From: Myxococcales bacterium
GTDB lineage: Bacteria; Myxococcota_A; Polyangia; Haliangiales; Haliangiaceae
Reading direction: 5' to 3'
Assembly: GCA_016794525.1 (NCBI GenBank)
Contig: JAEUJY010000131.1
Span: 40,071-104,070, forward strand
Length of the DNA stretch: 64,000 nt
Below the pieces are notes generated by a model, which was given only the letters and a program-made list of their open reading frames with translations, ran no database searches and was not told where the DNA came from. The translations under genes and the position numbers were made by a program. Positions within the stretch are counted from its first letter, which is position 1. The number at the start of each line of letters is the position of its first letter. Positions 18,710 through 29,084 of the stretch are shown here, one piece after another.

Positions 18710-20070
18710 GGGCGGGCGGGGCCGCCCGGCCCAACCTCCAGAGCGCGACGACGCGCTGGCTCGGGTGGGCCGCCGCGCTCGCCTCGATCGCCGCCACCGT
18801 CTACGCCGGCGTCGACGCCAGCGCCGGCGAGCGGCTGGCGCTGATCGTCGCCGGCGCCGCCGGGATCGTCGCGGTGCTGACGCTGGGCGCCACCGTGCGC
18901 TCGCGCCGCGCGCTGCGGGCGCTGGCCACCGCCGCCGCCGAGGTGACCGCCGGCGGGCCGCGCCGGATCGCCGACACCGGCGGCGAGCTCGGCGTCGTCA
19001 CCACGCTGATCAACCGCATGGCCGACGACGCCCAGCAGACGCTGCAGGCGCTGCGCGGCGAGCGCGACCTGCTCGGCTCGGTGCTCGACAGCATGACCCA
19101 GGGCGTGATCGCGCTCGACGACGATCGCCGGATCACGCTGATCAACCCGGCGGCGCGGCGGATCTTCGCGCTGCCCGGGGTGCCGATCGGCGAGGCGTTC
19201 GCGACCCAGGTCGCGGTGCCCGAGGCGCTGGCGCTGGTCGCCGACGATCAGCTCGAGGGCATCGCCGAGTTCACGACCGCCGCCGGCGTCCGCGCGCTGG
19301 CCCGCCTGACCGCCCAGCGCTCCGGCGTCGGCCGGCTGCTGGTGGTCGACGACGTCACCGCGATCCGCCGGCTCGAGACGATCCGCCGCGACTTCATCGC
19401 CAACGTGTCGCACGAGCTGCGCACCCCGGTCAGCGTCATCCGCGCCAACGCCGAGACGCTGCAGGGCGGCGGCAAGGACGACCCGCGGTTCGCCGACCGG
19501 CTGATCGACGGCCTCCACCGCAACGCCGAGCGCCTGGCCCGGATCATCGCCGACCTTCTCGATCTGTCGCGCCTCGACGCCGGCCACTACCGGCTCGAGC
19601 GCCAGCCGGTCGACGTCGCCGCCGCGGTCGGCCAGGCGGTCACCGCGGTCGAGCACGCCGCCACCACCCGGGGCTCGACCGTGGCCGTCGCGGTGCCGGC
19701 CGGCTGCGTCGTCCTGGCCGATCCCAAGGCCCTCGACCAGGTGCTGGTCAACCTGCTCGACAACGCGGTCAAGTACGCGCCGGCCGGGGGCAAGCTCGAG
19801 GTCCGCGCGGTGCCCCACGGGCGCGGCGTCCGGCTGGAGGTCGCGGACGACGGGCCCGGGCTGGCCCCGGTCCACCGCGACCGGGTGTTCGAGCGGTTCT
19901 ACCGGGTCGATCCGGGCCGATCCCGGGACCAGGGCGGCACCGGCCTCGGCCTGTCGATCGTCAAGCACCTGGTCGAGTCGATGGGCGGCACCGTGGGGGT
20001 CGACGCCAACCAGCCGACCGGGTCGATCTTCTGGTGCGAGCTGCCGCGACCGCCCGCCACACCCGCATAG
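18706..20070 (+). CDS. phoR: Phosphate regulon sensor histidine kinase PhoR
   Basis: The 454-residue protein has two closely spaced N-terminal membrane segments (about residues 17-66) with almost no periplasmic loop, as in PhoR. A HAMP/PAS-like region (about 80-215) follows. The dimerisation domain has the phosphoacceptor His236 in [12 protein letters not shown]. The ATPase domain has an N-box [13 protein letters not shown] (from about 345) and G-boxes DDGPGLAP and [10 protein letters not shown]. The lack of a sensory ectodomain fits signal input through the Pst transporter. It is coupled to phoB by ATGA at 18706. The Pho box of pstS lies directly after its stop codon. Confidence 0.93.
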   Translation: MRAGGAARPNLQSATTRWLGWAAALASIAATVYAGVDASAGERLALIVAGAAGIVAVLTLGATVRSRRALRALATAAAEVTAGGPRRIADTGGELGVVTTLINRMADDAQQTLQALRGERDLLGSVLDSMTQGVIALDDDRRITLINPAARRIFALPGVPIGEAFATQVAVPEALALVADDQLEGIAEFTTAAGVRALARLTAQRSGVGRLLVVDDVTAIRRLETIRRDFIANVSHELRTPVSVIRANAETLQGGGKDDPRFADRLIDGLHRNAERLARIIADLLDLSRLDAGHYRLERQPVDVAAAVGQAVTAVEHAATTRGSTVAVAVPAGCVVLADPKALDQVLVNLLDNAVKYAPAGGKLEVRAVPHGRGVRLEVADDGPGLAPVHRDRVFERFYRVDPGRSRDQGGTGLGLSIVKHLVESMGGTVGVDANQPTGSIFWCELPRPPATPA

Positions 20071-20077
20071 CGGAAGT

Positions 20078-20120
20078 GTCGCAACCGGGTCACCGTCCCG
20101 ACACACGGGGATCCTAGGGT
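20078..20120 (+). promoter_or_regulatory. PhoB-type promoter of the pst operon
   Basis: Three half-sites occur at 11-base steps: GTCGC (20078), GTCAC (20089) and GACAC (20100). TAGGGT at 20115-20120 follows ten bases after the last half-site, and the pstS ATG comes nine bases later. The layout parallels the phoB promoter at 17972-18004. Confidence 0.6.
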
Positions 20121-20129
20121 GCTCCCCAG

Positions 20130-21137
20130 ATGCGCACGATCACCGCCTGGGTGTCCCTCCTCGCTCTCGCCGCCACCACCACCGCCTGCTCGAAGAAGCA
20201 GGCCGCCGGCGGCTCGGTCTCGATCGACGGCTCGAGCACCGTGTTCCTGATCTCGGCCGCCGCCGCCGAGCGCGCCAAGAAGGAGATCGGCATCGACGCC
20301 ACGGTCGGCTCCTCCGGCACCGGCGGCGGGTTCAAGAAGTTCTGCGCCGGCGACATCGACATCGCCGGGGCGTCGCGGCCGATCAAGGCGGCCGAGGCCG
20401 ACGCCTGCAAGGCCAAGAACATCGAGTGGATCGAGCTGCCGGTCGCGTACGACGGCATCGCGCTGGTGGTCAACACCAAGAACGCCTTCGTCGACAAGCT
20501 GACCGTCGACGAGCTGAAGAAGATGTGGGCGCCGGAGGCCGAGGGCCAGGTGACCAAGTGGTCGCAGATCCGCGAGGGCTGGCCCGATCAGCCGCTGCGC
20601 CTGCTCGGCGCCGGCGCCGACTCCGGCACCTACGACTACTTCACCGCGGCGATCGTCGGCAAGGAGCACTCCAGCCGCGGCGACTACCGCCAGAGCGAGG
20701 ACGACAACGTGCTGGTGCAGGGCGTCGAGAGCGACGACAACGCGCTGGGGTTCTTCGGCTTCGCCTACTACGCCGAGAACAAGGACAAGCTGAAGATCGT
20801 CCCGATCGACGACGGCAAGCCCGACAACGGCGACGGTGGGATCACCCCGAGCGCCGAGACCATCGCCGGCGGCAGCTACCAGCCGCTGTCGCGGCCGATC
20901 TTCATCTACGTGTCGAAGGGCGCGCTGGCCAAGGCCCACGTCGCCAAGTTCGTCGACTTCTACCTGGCCAACGCCACCGCACTGTCGGCCAAGGTCGGCT
21001 ACGTGCCGCTGCCGGCCAAGGTCGACGAGCTGACCAAGAAGCGGTTCGCCGATCGCAAGACCGGCTCGGTGTTCGCCGGTGGCTCGAAGGTGGGCGTGAC
21101 GCTGGAGCAGCTGCTGGCCAGCGAAGGCGGGTCGTGA
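20130..21137 (+). CDS. pstS: Phosphate ABC transporter substrate-binding protein PstS
   Basis: The 335-residue protein starts with a signal peptide ending in a Cys (TTACSKK), so it is probably a periplasmic lipoprotein. It carries the phosphate-binding residues of the family: IDGSSTVF near the mature N-terminus, [20 protein letters not shown], and later [10 protein letters not shown]. It delivers Pi to PstCA. It is the first gene of a coupled pstSCAB operon with its own PhoB-type promoter. The TGA overlaps the pstC GTG start as GTGA. Confidence 0.95.
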   Translation: MRTITAWVSLLALAATTTACSKKQAAGGSVSIDGSSTVFLISAAAAERAKKEIGIDATVGSSGTGGGFKKFCAGDIDIAGASRPIKAAEADACKAKNIEWIELPVAYDGIALVVNTKNAFVDKLTVDELKKMWAPEAEGQVTKWSQIREGWPDQPLRLLGAGADSGTYDYFTAAIVGKEHSSRGDYRQSEDDNVLVQGVESDDNALGFFGFAYYAENKDKLKIVPIDDGKPDNGDGGITPSAETIAGGSYQPLSRPIFIYVSKGALAKAHVAKFVDFYLANATALSAKVGYVPLPAKVDELTKKRFADRKTGSVFAGGSKVGVTLEQLLASEGGS

Positions 21138-22093
21138 GCGACGAGGCAGCCACCATGACCGCCCCCGCGGTCGGGCGCACCGCCCTGCACACGCCGACCC
21201 GTGGGCGCGCCGCGCGCTGGTACGAGCGGCTGATCGAGCTCGGCCTGGCCGGCTGCGGCATGACCTCGATCCTCGTGACGATCGGCATCGTCGTCATCCT
21301 GGCCCACGAGTCGAAGGACTTCTTCGCGCAGGTCAGCCTGGGCGAGTTCCTGGGCTCGACCAAGTGGACGCCGATCATCGGCGACCACCGCTCGTACGGC
21401 GTCTGGCCGCTGCTGTCGGCGACGCTCACCACCGCGGCGATCGCGCTGGCGGTGGCGATCCCGCTGGGGCTCTTGGCCGCGATCTACCTGTCGGAGTACG
21501 CGGCGCCGCGCACCCGCAAGATCATCAAGCCGGCGCTCGAGCTGCTGGCCGGCGTGCCGACGATCGTCTTCGGCTACTTCGCGATCACGACGCTGACCCC
21601 GGCGTTGCGCGACTACATCCCCGGGCTGGCCGGCGGCAACCTGCTGTCGGCCGGGCTGATGATGGGCATCATGATCGTGCCGCTGGTGGCGTCCTTGTCC
21701 GAGGACGCGATCTACGCGGTGCCGCAGAGCCTGCGCGAGGCCGCCGCCGGCCTCGGCGGCGGGCCGTTCGAGGCGATCCGCAAGGTGATCGTGCCGTCGG
21801 CGTGGTCGGGCATCGCCGCGGCGATCACGCTCGCGGCGTCGCGCGCGATCGGCGAGACGATGATCGTCGCGATCGCCGCCGGCAACGAGGCGCGGTTCGG
21901 CTTCGACCCGCGCCAGCCCGGCCAGACCGCGACGGCGTACATCGTCGACATCTCCAAGGGCGAGACGCCGCACGGCTCGGTCGCCTACCAGACCATCTTC
22001 GCCGTCGCCGCGATGCTGTTCGTGATGACGCTGATCATGAACGTGATCAGCCACCGGCTGTCGCGCCGCCTGCGCGCCGCCGCCCGCGCCTGA
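21134..22093 (+). CDS. pstC: Phosphate ABC transporter permease PstC
   Basis: The 319-residue membrane protein has about six helices, with the ABC-permease coupling loop in [27 protein letters not shown] (the EAA-type motif) and [14 protein letters not shown]. It forms the channel with PstA. The GTG at 21134 overlaps the pstS stop (GTGA); an internal ATG at 21155 is the alternative start and would shorten the protein by seven residues. The large loop after the first helix is typical of PstC. Confidence 0.93.
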   Translation: MSDEAATMTAPAVGRTALHTPTRGRAARWYERLIELGLAGCGMTSILVTIGIVVILAHESKDFFAQVSLGEFLGSTKWTPIIGDHRSYGVWPLLSATLTTAAIALAVAIPLGLLAAIYLSEYAAPRTRKIIKPALELLAGVPTIVFGYFAITTLTPALRDYIPGLAGGNLLSAGLMMGIMIVPLVASLSEDAIYAVPQSLREAAAGLGGGPFEAIRKVIVPSAWSGIAAAITLAASRAIGETMIVAIAAGNEARFGFDPRQPGQTATAYIVDISKGETPHGSVAYQTIFAVAAMLFVMTLIMNVISHRLSRRLRAAARA

Positions 22094-22114
22094 CGCGCGC
22101 CCCCCGAGCATCCC

Positions 22115-22990
22115 ATGCGCCGTCCCATCGACCTCACCTCCGCCCGCCCCGGCGTCTTCGCCGAGAAGGCCTTCGTCTGGCTGTGCCGCCTCGGCGCCGC
22201 CATCCCGCTGACCATGCTGGCGTGGCTGCTGTACCGGGTGGCCGCGGCCGGCGTGCACCGGCTGAGCTGGTCGTTCCTGACCGATCCGCCGTCGCAGCTC
22301 GACGCCAGCACCGCCGGCCTGGGCCCGGCGCTGCTGGGCACGCTGTGGCTGATCGTGCTGACCGCGACGATCGCGCTGCCGATCGGCATCGGCGCGGCGA
22401 TCTACCTCGAGGAGTACAGCCGGCGGTCCAAGCTGGCCGGCGTGCTCGAGCTGGCGATCGCCAACCTGGCCGGCGTGCCGTCGATCGTCTACGGCATGCT
22501 CGGCCTCGGCCTGTTCGTCCACGCGCTGGCGATGGGCGAGACGGTGATCGCCGGCGCGCTGACGCTCGCGCTGCTGATCCTGCCGATCATCATCACCTCG
22601 GCCCGCGAGGCGCTGCGCACCGTCAAGGACGGCCTGCGCGAGGCGGCGCTGGGGCTGGGCGCGACCCGCTGGCAGTGCACCCGGCAGGTCGTGCTGCCGA
22701 TGGCGCTGCCCGGCATCCTGACCGGCGCGATCCTGGCGATCGCCCGCGCGATCGGCGAGACCGCGCCGCTGGTGGTGGTGGGCGCGGTGGCGTTCATCCT
22801 GTACGGCCCCGACGGCGTCGACGCCAAGTACACCGCGCTGCCGATGCAGATCTTCCAGTGGACCTCGAACCCCAAGCGCGCGTTCCTCGACAACGCCGCC
22901 GCCGGGATCCTGGTCCTGATGGCGACGTTGTTGGTCATCAACGGGGTGGCGATCTGGCTGCGTAACCGCTACCAATCCCGCCGGTCATGA
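22115..22990 (+). CDS. pstA: Phosphate ABC transporter permease PstA
   Basis: The 291-residue inner-membrane protein shows the PstA pattern. It has an N-terminal helix, a conserved [13 protein letters not shown] segment, the EAA-type coupling loop [20 protein letters not shown], then [19 protein letters not shown] and IFQWTSNP near the end. It pairs with PstC to form the translocation path. The stop overlaps the pstB ATG by four bases. Confidence 0.94.
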   Translation: MRRPIDLTSARPGVFAEKAFVWLCRLGAAIPLTMLAWLLYRVAAAGVHRLSWSFLTDPPSQLDASTAGLGPALLGTLWLIVLTATIALPIGIGAAIYLEEYSRRSKLAGVLELAIANLAGVPSIVYGMLGLGLFVHALAMGETVIAGALTLALLILPIIITSAREALRTVKDGLREAALGLGATRWQCTRQVVLPMALPGILTGAILAIARAIGETAPLVVVGAVAFILYGPDGVDAKYTALPMQIFQWTSNPKRAFLDNAAAGILVLMATLLVINGVAIWLRNRYQSRRS

Positions 22991-23739
22991 AGATCACCGT
23001 CAAGGGCCTCCGCGCCTCGTTCGGCGACCACGAGGTGGTCAAGGGCATCGACCTTGCCGTCCCCAGCCGCCAGATCACCGCGATCATCGGCCCCTCGGGC
23101 TGCGGCAAGTCGACGTTCCTGCGCTGCCTCAACCGGATGCACGAGCTGGTGCCCGGCGCGTCGCGCGCCGGCCAGGTGCTGCTCGACGACACCGACGTCT
23201 ACGCCGACGACGTCGACCCGGTGCTGGTGCGGCGCTGGGTCGGGATGGTGTTCCAGAAGCCCAACCCGTTCCCGTCGATGTCGATCAAGGACAACGTCGT
23301 CGCCGGGCTGCGCCTGACCCACCGCTACGACCGCAAGGACGCGCCGGGCGTGATCGAGCGGGCGCTGCGCCAGGCGGCGCTGTGGGACGAGGTCAAGGAC
23401 AAGCTCAACGACCCCGGCACCAGCCTGTCGGGCGGCCAGCAGCAGCGCCTGTGCATCGCCCGGGCGCTGGCGGTCAACCCCGACGTGATCCTGCTCGACG
23501 AGCCGTGCTCGGCGCTCGACCCGATCGCCACCGCGCGCATCGAGGAGCTGCTGCTCGAGATCCGCCGCGACTACACGATGGTGATCGTCACCCACAACAT
23601 GGGCCAGGCCCAGCGGGTGGCCGAGCACACCGCGTTCTTCCTGCAGGGCGAGCTGGTCGAGTTCGACACCACCGCCGCCCTGTTCGGCAACCCGCGCGAC
23701 CCCCGCACCGCCGACTACATCGCCGGCCGGTTCGGGTGA
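22987..23739 (+). CDS. pstB: Phosphate ABC transporter ATPase PstB
   Basis: The 250-residue ABC ATPase has Walker [10 protein letters not shown] (36-44), the PstB-specific [11 protein letters not shown], the Q-loop [13 protein letters not shown], signature LSGGQQQR, Walker [14 protein letters not shown], and the H-loop [11 protein letters not shown]. It ends with [17 protein letters not shown], typical of PstB. It powers Pi import through PstCA. The gene normally following it, phoU, is absent; a porin gene comes next after 61 bases. Confidence 0.96.
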   Translation: MKITVKGLRASFGDHEVVKGIDLAVPSRQITAIIGPSGCGKSTFLRCLNRMHELVPGASRAGQVLLDDTDVYADDVDPVLVRRWVGMVFQKPNPFPSMSIKDNVVAGLRLTHRYDRKDAPGVIERALRQAALWDEVKDKLNDPGTSLSGGQQQRLCIARALAVNPDVILLDEPCSALDPIATARIEELLLEIRRDYTMVIVTHNMGQAQRVAEHTAFFLQGELVEFDTTAALFGNPRDPRTADYIAGRFG

Positions 23740-23787
23740 GCGCCGGCTGGGCTGCCGCCGGGGCAGGCGCGCGGCCGCGAACCCGTC

Positions 23788-23793
23788 TACAAT
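23788..23793 (+). promoter_or_regulatory. -10 element of the phosphate-porin gene
   Basis: TACAAT lies exactly seven bases before the ATG at 23801, and no Shine-Dalgarno is present. A leaderless transcript independent of the pst operon is implied. Confidence 0.55.
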
Positions 23794-23800
23794 TTCGCCG

Positions 23801-25063
23801 ATGAGACACCTCCGCGCCGGCCTCGCCGTCTGCCTGCTCGCCATCCCCGCGCTCGCCAGCGCGCAGCCCGCCGACGAGGACGAGACCGGCGGCGGCACCG
23901 TCCACGAGTCGGACGAGGTCATCGGCCCCGACGGCACCGAGCCGGCGCCGCCCGACGACACCCCGCCCCCCGACGACGCCGCCCCCGCGGCGCCGATCGC
24001 CACCGGCGGCAACACCGGCTACGACAAGGGGTTCTTCATCAAGAGCGACGACGGCAAGTTCTCGCTGAAGATCAAGGCGCGGGTCCAGCCGTACCTGGCC
24101 ATGGCCCGCAGCAAGACCCCGGCCGCCGACTGGACCGGCGCGTTCGAGATCCGCCGGGCCCGGCTGATCCTCGAGGGCAACCTCCACGGTGACGATCTCC
24201 GCTACAAGATCCAGACCGATTTCGGCAAGGGCAACCCGTCGCTCAAGGACTGGTACGCCGACGCCCGCCTGTCGGGCAGCACGTGGGTCCGCGCCGGCCA
24301 GTGGAAGCGGCCGTTCTCGCGCCAGCAGATCACCTCGAGCGGCAAGCTCGAGCTGGCCGACCGCGCGATCACCGACAAGGGCTTCGGCGCCGGCCGCGAC
24401 ATCGGCATCGCGCTGCACAACGGCTACGAGGACTCGCCCGCGATCGAGTGGATCGTCGGCGTGTGGAACGGCACCGGCGACGCCTCCAGCTTCGCGGTCG
24501 ACCTGACCGACCCCGACGATCCGACGATCTCGGTGAGCAACGTGCCGCGCGAGTTCAAGCCGGCGTTCGTCGGCCGCGTCGGGCTCAACTCCGACGGCAT
24601 CAAGGGCTACAGCGAGGCCGACCTCGAGGGCGGGCCGCTGCGCTGGGCCGCCGCCGCCAGCTTCTGGGGTGAGGGCGACTTCGACCGCGACGACGCGTCC
24701 AACGACAAGTTCGAGCTCGACTTCATCGTCAAGGCCCAGGGCTTCAGCGGGTCGGGCGCGCTGTACGCGATGACCCGGCAGGCCGGCACCCACGTGCTGT
24801 CGGACCAGGAGCTGGCGTACATCGGCTTCCACCTGCAGACCGGCTACATGATCAAGCCGACCTGGCAGGGCATCGCCCGGTTCGCGATGATCGACGGCCG
24901 CGTCGACGGCCTGCGCGACACCAAGGAGATCACCGCCGGCGCCAGCTACTACGGCTGGGGCCACGACGCCAAGATCCAGGGCGACGTGACGCTGCTCAAG
25001 GTCGACGACGGCAAGTTCACGGACGCGATCCGCTTCCAGCTCGGCGCCAACATCGGCTTCTGA
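23801..25063 (+). CDS. OprO/OprP-type (phosphate-selective) outer-membrane porin
   Basis: The 420-residue protein has a signal peptide ending ASA|QPADEDE, an acidic and proline-rich linker, and a beta-barrel of the Porin O/P family. Markers are FEIRRARLILEGNL, YKIQTDFGKG, VRAGQWKRPFSRQ, AGRDIGIAL and the C-terminal aromatic residue (NIGF). In Pseudomonas such porins admit phosphate or polyphosphate. Its position next to pstB suggests outer-membrane phosphate entry. Its own -10 element precedes the ATG. A paralogue is at 29085-30353. Confidence 0.87.
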   Translation: MRHLRAGLAVCLLAIPALASAQPADEDETGGGTVHESDEVIGPDGTEPAPPDDTPPPDDAAPAAPIATGGNTGYDKGFFIKSDDGKFSLKIKARVQPYLAMARSKTPAADWTGAFEIRRARLILEGNLHGDDLRYKIQTDFGKGNPSLKDWYADARLSGSTWVRAGQWKRPFSRQQITSSGKLELADRAITDKGFGAGRDIGIALHNGYEDSPAIEWIVGVWNGTGDASSFAVDLTDPDDPTISVSNVPREFKPAFVGRVGLNSDGIKGYSEADLEGGPLRWAAAASFWGEGDFDRDDASNDKFELDFIVKAQGFSGSGALYAMTRQAGTHVLSDQELAYIGFHLQTGYMIKPTWQGIARFAMIDGRVDGLRDTKEITAGASYYGWGHDAKIQGDVTLLKVDDGKFTDAIRFQLGANIGF

Positions 25064-25138
25064 GACCTTGGCTGAGCCACGTCCCCCGCGACGCGCTGCG
25101 ATCGGGGTCCTCGACGGCTCGGCCCACCTGGAGGCGAC

Positions 25139-27325
25139 GTGAAGGAAGTCAGCACCGACACCGCCGCGCTGTTGCTCGACGCGGTCAGCCACCGCGGCGG
25201 CGACGCGGCCGCGCTGTGGGCGGGGCTGCCGCTGGACCTGCCGAGCCTGACGACGCCCGGTCGACGGATCGACTGGGAGGTGTGGGTCGAGATGATGGCG
25301 CGGGTCGCCGAGCGCTACCCGGGCGAGGTCGAGCGCCTGTTCGTGTCAGGCGCCGGGGCGCGGACCCGTCACCCGTTCGTCCGCATCGCCAACACGTTTC
25401 TGTCCGTGCCGGACATCTACGCGTTGTTCGCGCGGTGGGGCCTGCGCCGCAACCTGATGGTGCTAACCGCCACCTTCACGTCGCGCAGCGCGATCGCGGC
25501 CCGCTTCACGGTCGACATCCCGCCGACCCGGGTCGGCTCGCTGCCGACGCTGCAGTTCATCGCCGGCGTGCTCCGCCACCTCCCCGGGCTGCAGGGGCTG
25601 CCCGACGCCGAGGTGACGATCGCGCCCGGTCCGACGCCGCACCACGCAACCTACCTCCTGGAGCTGCCGCGCGACGGCGGCCGGCTGGCCCGGGCCCGGC
25701 GGGTGCTGCGCACGGTCACCGGCGCCGCCGCGGCGCTCGACGAGCTCGAGCAGCAGGCCACCGAGATCGCCGCCAAGAACCAGGCGCTGACCCAGCAGCT
25801 GGCCGAGACCGCGCAGGCGGCGGCCGAGGCGCGCGTGCGCGAGGCCTGGATGGCGCTGGCGCTCGAGGCCGGCCAGGTCGGCACGTGGCGCTTCCAGCTC
25901 GACACGCGCACGGTGTCGGTGTCGCAGACGATGGGCCGCCTGTTCGGGTTGCCCAGCGACACCGAGCACCCCGTCGAGCGCTTCTCCGCGCGGATCCTGG
26001 CCGAAGATCGGCCGCGGATCTCGACCGCGATCGAGCGCGCGATCGCCGACGGCGAGCCGTTCGCCACCGAGTACCGCATCGTCCGCCCGAGCGGCGAGCT
26101 GGCGTGGCTGGCGGTGAACGGCCGGCTGGTGCGCGAGACGCCGGGCAACGTCGCGCAGGTGCTGGGCACCGCCGTCGACGTCACCGCCCAGCGCCTGCTC
26201 GACACCCGGCTGCGTTCGGCCGACCGGCTGATCGCGGCCGGCACGCTGGCGGCCGGCGTCGCTCACGAGATCAACAACCCGCTGACCTACGTGCTGGGTA
26301 ACATCGACCTGCTGCGGATGCGGCAGCGCGACCTCACGCCCGACGTCAGCCTGGCGCTGACCCAGATCCGCGACGGCATCGAGCGCATCCGCGACGTCGT
26401 CGCCGACCTGCGCGCGTTCGCGCGGCCCGACGAGCGGCTGGTGGGCCGGGTCGAGCTACGCGCGGTGTGCGAGGCCGCGCTGCGCATCACCGCGTCGCTG
26501 GTGCGCCACCGCGCGACGATCGCCACCGACTTCGCCGCCGACACCCCGACGGTGCTAGCCAACGAGTCGCGGCTGGGGCAGGTGGTGATCAACCTGATCG
26601 TCAACGCCAGCCACGCGATGCCGGCGCGCCCGACCGCCGCCAACCTCATCGTCGTCCGCACCAGCCGCCTCCCCGACGGCGCGGCCGCGATCGAGGTCGA
26701 GGACAACGGCAGCGGCATCCCGCCCGAGGTGCTGCCGCGGCTGTTCGACCCGTTCTTCACCACCAAGGCGCCCGGCGAGGGCACCGGCCTGGGTCTGAGC
26801 GTCTGCCACAGCATCGTCGCCGCGCTCGACGGACGGATCGAGGTCACGACGGTGGTCGACGGCGGGACGACGTTCCGCGTGGTCCTGCCGGCGGCGCCCC
26901 CGGTCGAGCCCGCGGCGGCGCCGCCGCCGCCGGCCGCCGCCCCGACGCCACGCCGGCGCCAGGTGCTGGTGATCGACGACGAGCCGGTGGTCCGACGGGT
27001 GGTGACCGCGATGCTCACGGCCGCCGGCTGTGACGTCGTCCAGGCCGACGGCGGTCGCGGTGGGCTCGCGCTGGCGACCGGCGAGCGCACGTTCGACGCC
27101 ATCGTGTGCGACCTGATGATGCCCGACGTCGACGGCGTCGCGATCCATGCCGCGGTCGCCCGCAGCCACCCGGAGCGCCTGGACCGCATGCTGTTCGTCA
27201 CCGGCGGCGCGGTGACGCCCCACACCGCCGCGTTCCTGGCGCGCGCCGACCTCCAGGTCCTCGCCAAGCCGTTCGGGGTCGCGGAGCTGATCGCCGCGAT
27301 CGATCGCGTGACCCGTCCGGGGTAG
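25139..27325 (+). CDS. Hybrid sensor histidine kinase with PAS and receiver domains
   Basis: This 728-residue soluble protein begins with about 190 residues that resemble the sensory N-terminal domain of some AraC-type regulators; this is a weak assignment. A coiled-coil linker (about 200-230) and a PAS domain (about 235-350) follow. The histidine kinase core has His376 in VAHEINNPLTYVLGN, the N-box NLIVNASHAM and G-boxes EDNGSGIPPEVL and GEGTGLGLSV. A proline/alanine linker leads to a receiver with Asp about 657 in CDLMMPDVDG and Lys in LAKPFG. With no membrane segment, it senses a cytoplasmic cue. The GTG at 25139 has a good GGAGG. The HEINNPL-type H-box is common in multi-domain myxobacterial kinases. 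The partner regulator is not evident. Confidence 0.87.
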   Translation: MKEVSTDTAALLLDAVSHRGGDAAALWAGLPLDLPSLTTPGRRIDWEVWVEMMARVAERYPGEVERLFVSGAGARTRHPFVRIANTFLSVPDIYALFARWGLRRNLMVLTATFTSRSAIAARFTVDIPPTRVGSLPTLQFIAGVLRHLPGLQGLPDAEVTIAPGPTPHHATYLLELPRDGGRLARARRVLRTVTGAAAALDELEQQATEIAAKNQALTQQLAETAQAAAEARVREAWMALALEAGQVGTWRFQLDTRTVSVSQTMGRLFGLPSDTEHPVERFSARILAEDRPRISTAIERAIADGEPFATEYRIVRPSGELAWLAVNGRLVRETPGNVAQVLGTAVDVTAQRLLDTRLRSADRLIAAGTLAAGVAHEINNPLTYVLGNIDLLRMRQRDLTPDVSLALTQIRDGIERIRDVVADLRAFARPDERLVGRVELRAVCEAALRITASLVRHRATIATDFAADTPTVLANESRLGQVVINLIVNASHAMPARPTAANLIVVRTSRLPDGAAAIEVEDNGSGIPPEVLPRLFDPFFTTKAPGEGTGLGLSVCHSIVAALDGRIEVTTVVDGGTTFRVVLPAAPPVEPAAAPPPPAAAPTPRRRQVLVIDDEPVVRRVVTAMLTAAGCDVVQADGGRGGLALATGERTFDAIVCDLMMPDVDGVAIHAAVARSHPERLDRMLFVTGGAVTPHTAAFLARADLQVLAKPFGVAELIAAIDRVTRPG

Positions 27326-27333
27326 CGTCGGGC

Positions 27334-28146
27334 ATGGCCATCGACCTCCGCGGCAAGACCGCCCTCGTCACCGGCGCGTCCAGCGGCATCGGCGCCGCGT
27401 TCGCGCGTCAGCTCGCCGCCGCCGGCGCCGACCTGGTGATCGCCGCCCGCCGCGAGGCCGAACTCGAGGCCCTGGCCGCGACGCTGCGCGCCAGCCACGG
27501 CGTCACCGTCGAGGTGATCGCGATCGATCTGGGCCAGCCCGGCGCGGGCGCGGCGCTGTTCGCGCGCACCGAGGGCGCGGGCCGCCCGATCGACGTCGTC
27601 ATCAACAACGCCGGCTTCGGCGAGCACCGCCACTTCGTCGACCAGGACTGGGCCCGGGTCGCGCAGCAGCTCCAGCTCAACGTCGTGACGCTGACCGAGC
27701 TGACCCACCAGTTCGCGCGGGCGATGGCCGGGCGCGGCCGCGGCCACATCCTCAACGTCGCGTCGATCGGCGCGTACACGCCGTCGCCGACCTACGCCAC
27801 CTACTCCGCCGGCAAGGCCTACGTCCGCGACTTCACCGAGGCGGTGGCCTACGAGCTGGCGCCGCGCGGCGTCCGGCTGTGCAGCCTGTGCCCGGGCCTG
27901 ACGATCACCGAGTTCCACCAGGTCGCGGGCCAGACCCTGCCCGGCTGGATGCGCCGGTTCGCGGCGATGAGCGCCGACCGCTGCGCCGGCATCGGCCTGC
28001 GCGCGCTGTTCGGCTGGCGGCGCAACGTCGTCACCGGCGTGTCCAACAAGCTCGGCATGTGGACGCTGCGCTTCGTGCCGCGGCGGATGATGGTGTGGAT
28101 CGCGGCGCGGTCGATGGGCCAGCCGCGGCTGCCGGCCAAGACCTGA
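27334..28146 (+). CDS. Short-chain dehydrogenase/reductase family protein
   Basis: The 270-residue SDR has the cofactor motif TGASSGIG (13-20), the NNAG motif in INNAGFGEH, the catalytic Ser in NVASIGAY, and Tyr157/Lys161 in YATYSAGK. The C-terminal part (about 200-270) resembles the classical DltE/YqjQ-like SDRs with a hydrophobic tail (RRMMVWIAARSMG). It probably reduces a carbonyl or oxidises an alcohol with NAD(P)H; the substrate is unknown. The frame is open further upstream, but the ATG at 27334 places TGASSGIG at the normal distance. It follows the kinase gene closely on the same strand. Confidence 0.87.
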   Translation: MAIDLRGKTALVTGASSGIGAAFARQLAAAGADLVIAARREAELEALAATLRASHGVTVEVIAIDLGQPGAGAALFARTEGAGRPIDVVINNAGFGEHRHFVDQDWARVAQQLQLNVVTLTELTHQFARAMAGRGRGHILNVASIGAYTPSPTYATYSAGKAYVRDFTEAVAYELAPRGVRLCSLCPGLTITEFHQVAGQTLPGWMRRFAAMSADRCAGIGLRALFGWRRNVVTGVSNKLGMWTLRFVPRRMMVWIAARSMGQPRLPAKT

Positions 28147-28187
28147 TCGCGGTTGCGCCGCGGGCCCCGCCGGGTCACGATCACCGG

Positions 28188-28934
28188 ATGCGCGGCCTGC
28201 TCTTGCTGTCGCTGCTGGTGGCGTGCGCCAGCGCCGCCGATCGGGCCGGCGCCGATCCCGCGCAGCCGGGTGAGGTGCCGCCGTTCGATCGCGCCGCGGT
28301 GCGGGTGCGCCAGAGCCTCGATCCCGCCGACGCCGGCTCGCCGGCCGGAGCCCGCCTGCTGCAGCGGGTGGCGCGCGTCGAGGCGTCGCTGACCGACAGC
28401 GCCTACCAGCCGCGCACCCAGGTCGACGAGCGGCGCGGCGTCTACCGCTGGGACTGCTCGGGCATGACCACCTGGCTGCTCAAGCGCAGCGCGCCGCGGG
28501 CGCTGGCCACGCTGGCGTCGAGCCGCCCGGTCGCGCGCGACTACTACCGGGCGATCGCCCGGGCGCCGCTGGGGAAGGCGCGCCGCGGCTGGCAGCGCCT
28601 GGCCCACGTCAAGGACGCCCGGCCCGGCGATCTGTTCGCCTTCCTGCGCTCGCCGATCTCGACCTCCAAGATCACCGGCCACGTCGGCGTGATCGTCGGC
28701 TGGCCGACCGAGATCCCCGACTGGCCGGGGGCGTGGGCGGTGCGCATCGCCGACTCGACCCGCGGTGGCCACGGCGACGACCTGCGGGCCGCCGATCTCG
28801 ACGGCGGGTTCGGCGTCGGCACGATGCTGTTCGTCACCGACGCCGCCGGCGTCGTCACCCACTACGGCTGGATCGGCCTCGACAGCCCGTGGCTGATGCC
28901 GACCACGGTGCTGTTCGGCCGCGTCGCCGGCTGA
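28188..28934 (+). CDS. Secreted NlpC/P60-like cysteine hydrolase
   Basis: The 248-residue protein has a hydrophobic signal (MRGLLLLSLLVACASA) with a possible lipidation Cys. The body carries the NlpC/P60 pattern. The nucleophile is Cys90 in YRWDCSGMTTWLL, RPGDLFAF precedes the His strand, and His165 sits in ITGHVGVIVG. Family members cut peptidoglycan stem peptides or related amides. The arrangement is right, but the rest is divergent and activity is inferred. The stop codon (28932-28934) coincides with the start of an intergenic hairpin repeat. Confidence 0.7.
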   Translation: MRGLLLLSLLVACASAADRAGADPAQPGEVPPFDRAAVRVRQSLDPADAGSPAGARLLQRVARVEASLTDSAYQPRTQVDERRGVYRWDCSGMTTWLLKRSAPRALATLASSRPVARDYYRAIARAPLGKARRGWQRLAHVKDARPGDLFAFLRSPISTSKITGHVGVIVGWPTEIPDWPGAWAVRIADSTRGGHGDDLRAADLDGGFGVGTMLFVTDAAGVVTHYGWIGLDSPWLMPTTVLFGRVAG

Positions 28935-29050
28935 AACCTTGGAGGGTCTTTCGCAAAGACCCAGGTGGAGGCAGGTGGCGCTCCAGGCCGCATGCATCTC
29001 GTCCGTCCGGCGGGGACGCCCCCACCCGAAACGCGAGAGCCCACATCGGG
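28932..29050 (+). repeat. Stop-anchored intergenic repeat, family 1 copy A
   Basis: The element starts on the NlpC-like stop codon (TGAAACCTTGGAGGG). A perfect hairpin follows, with stem GGGTCTTT (28944-28951), loop CGC and its complement to 28962. Next come CAGGTGGAGGCAGGTGG and, further on, CCCACCCGAAACGCGAGA. The same blocks, in the same order, occur inverted at 35281-35439. It may act as a terminator between two convergent genes. Confidence 0.75.
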
Positions 29051-29084
29051 GAGGGGTATCTCGATCGACGCCCTGACCTTGCGC

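Noticed and set aside
25061..25138. Third family 1 repeat after the first porin gene
   Set aside because: Only the first 10 bases (TGAGACCTTG) match; the hairpin and later blocks are absent.
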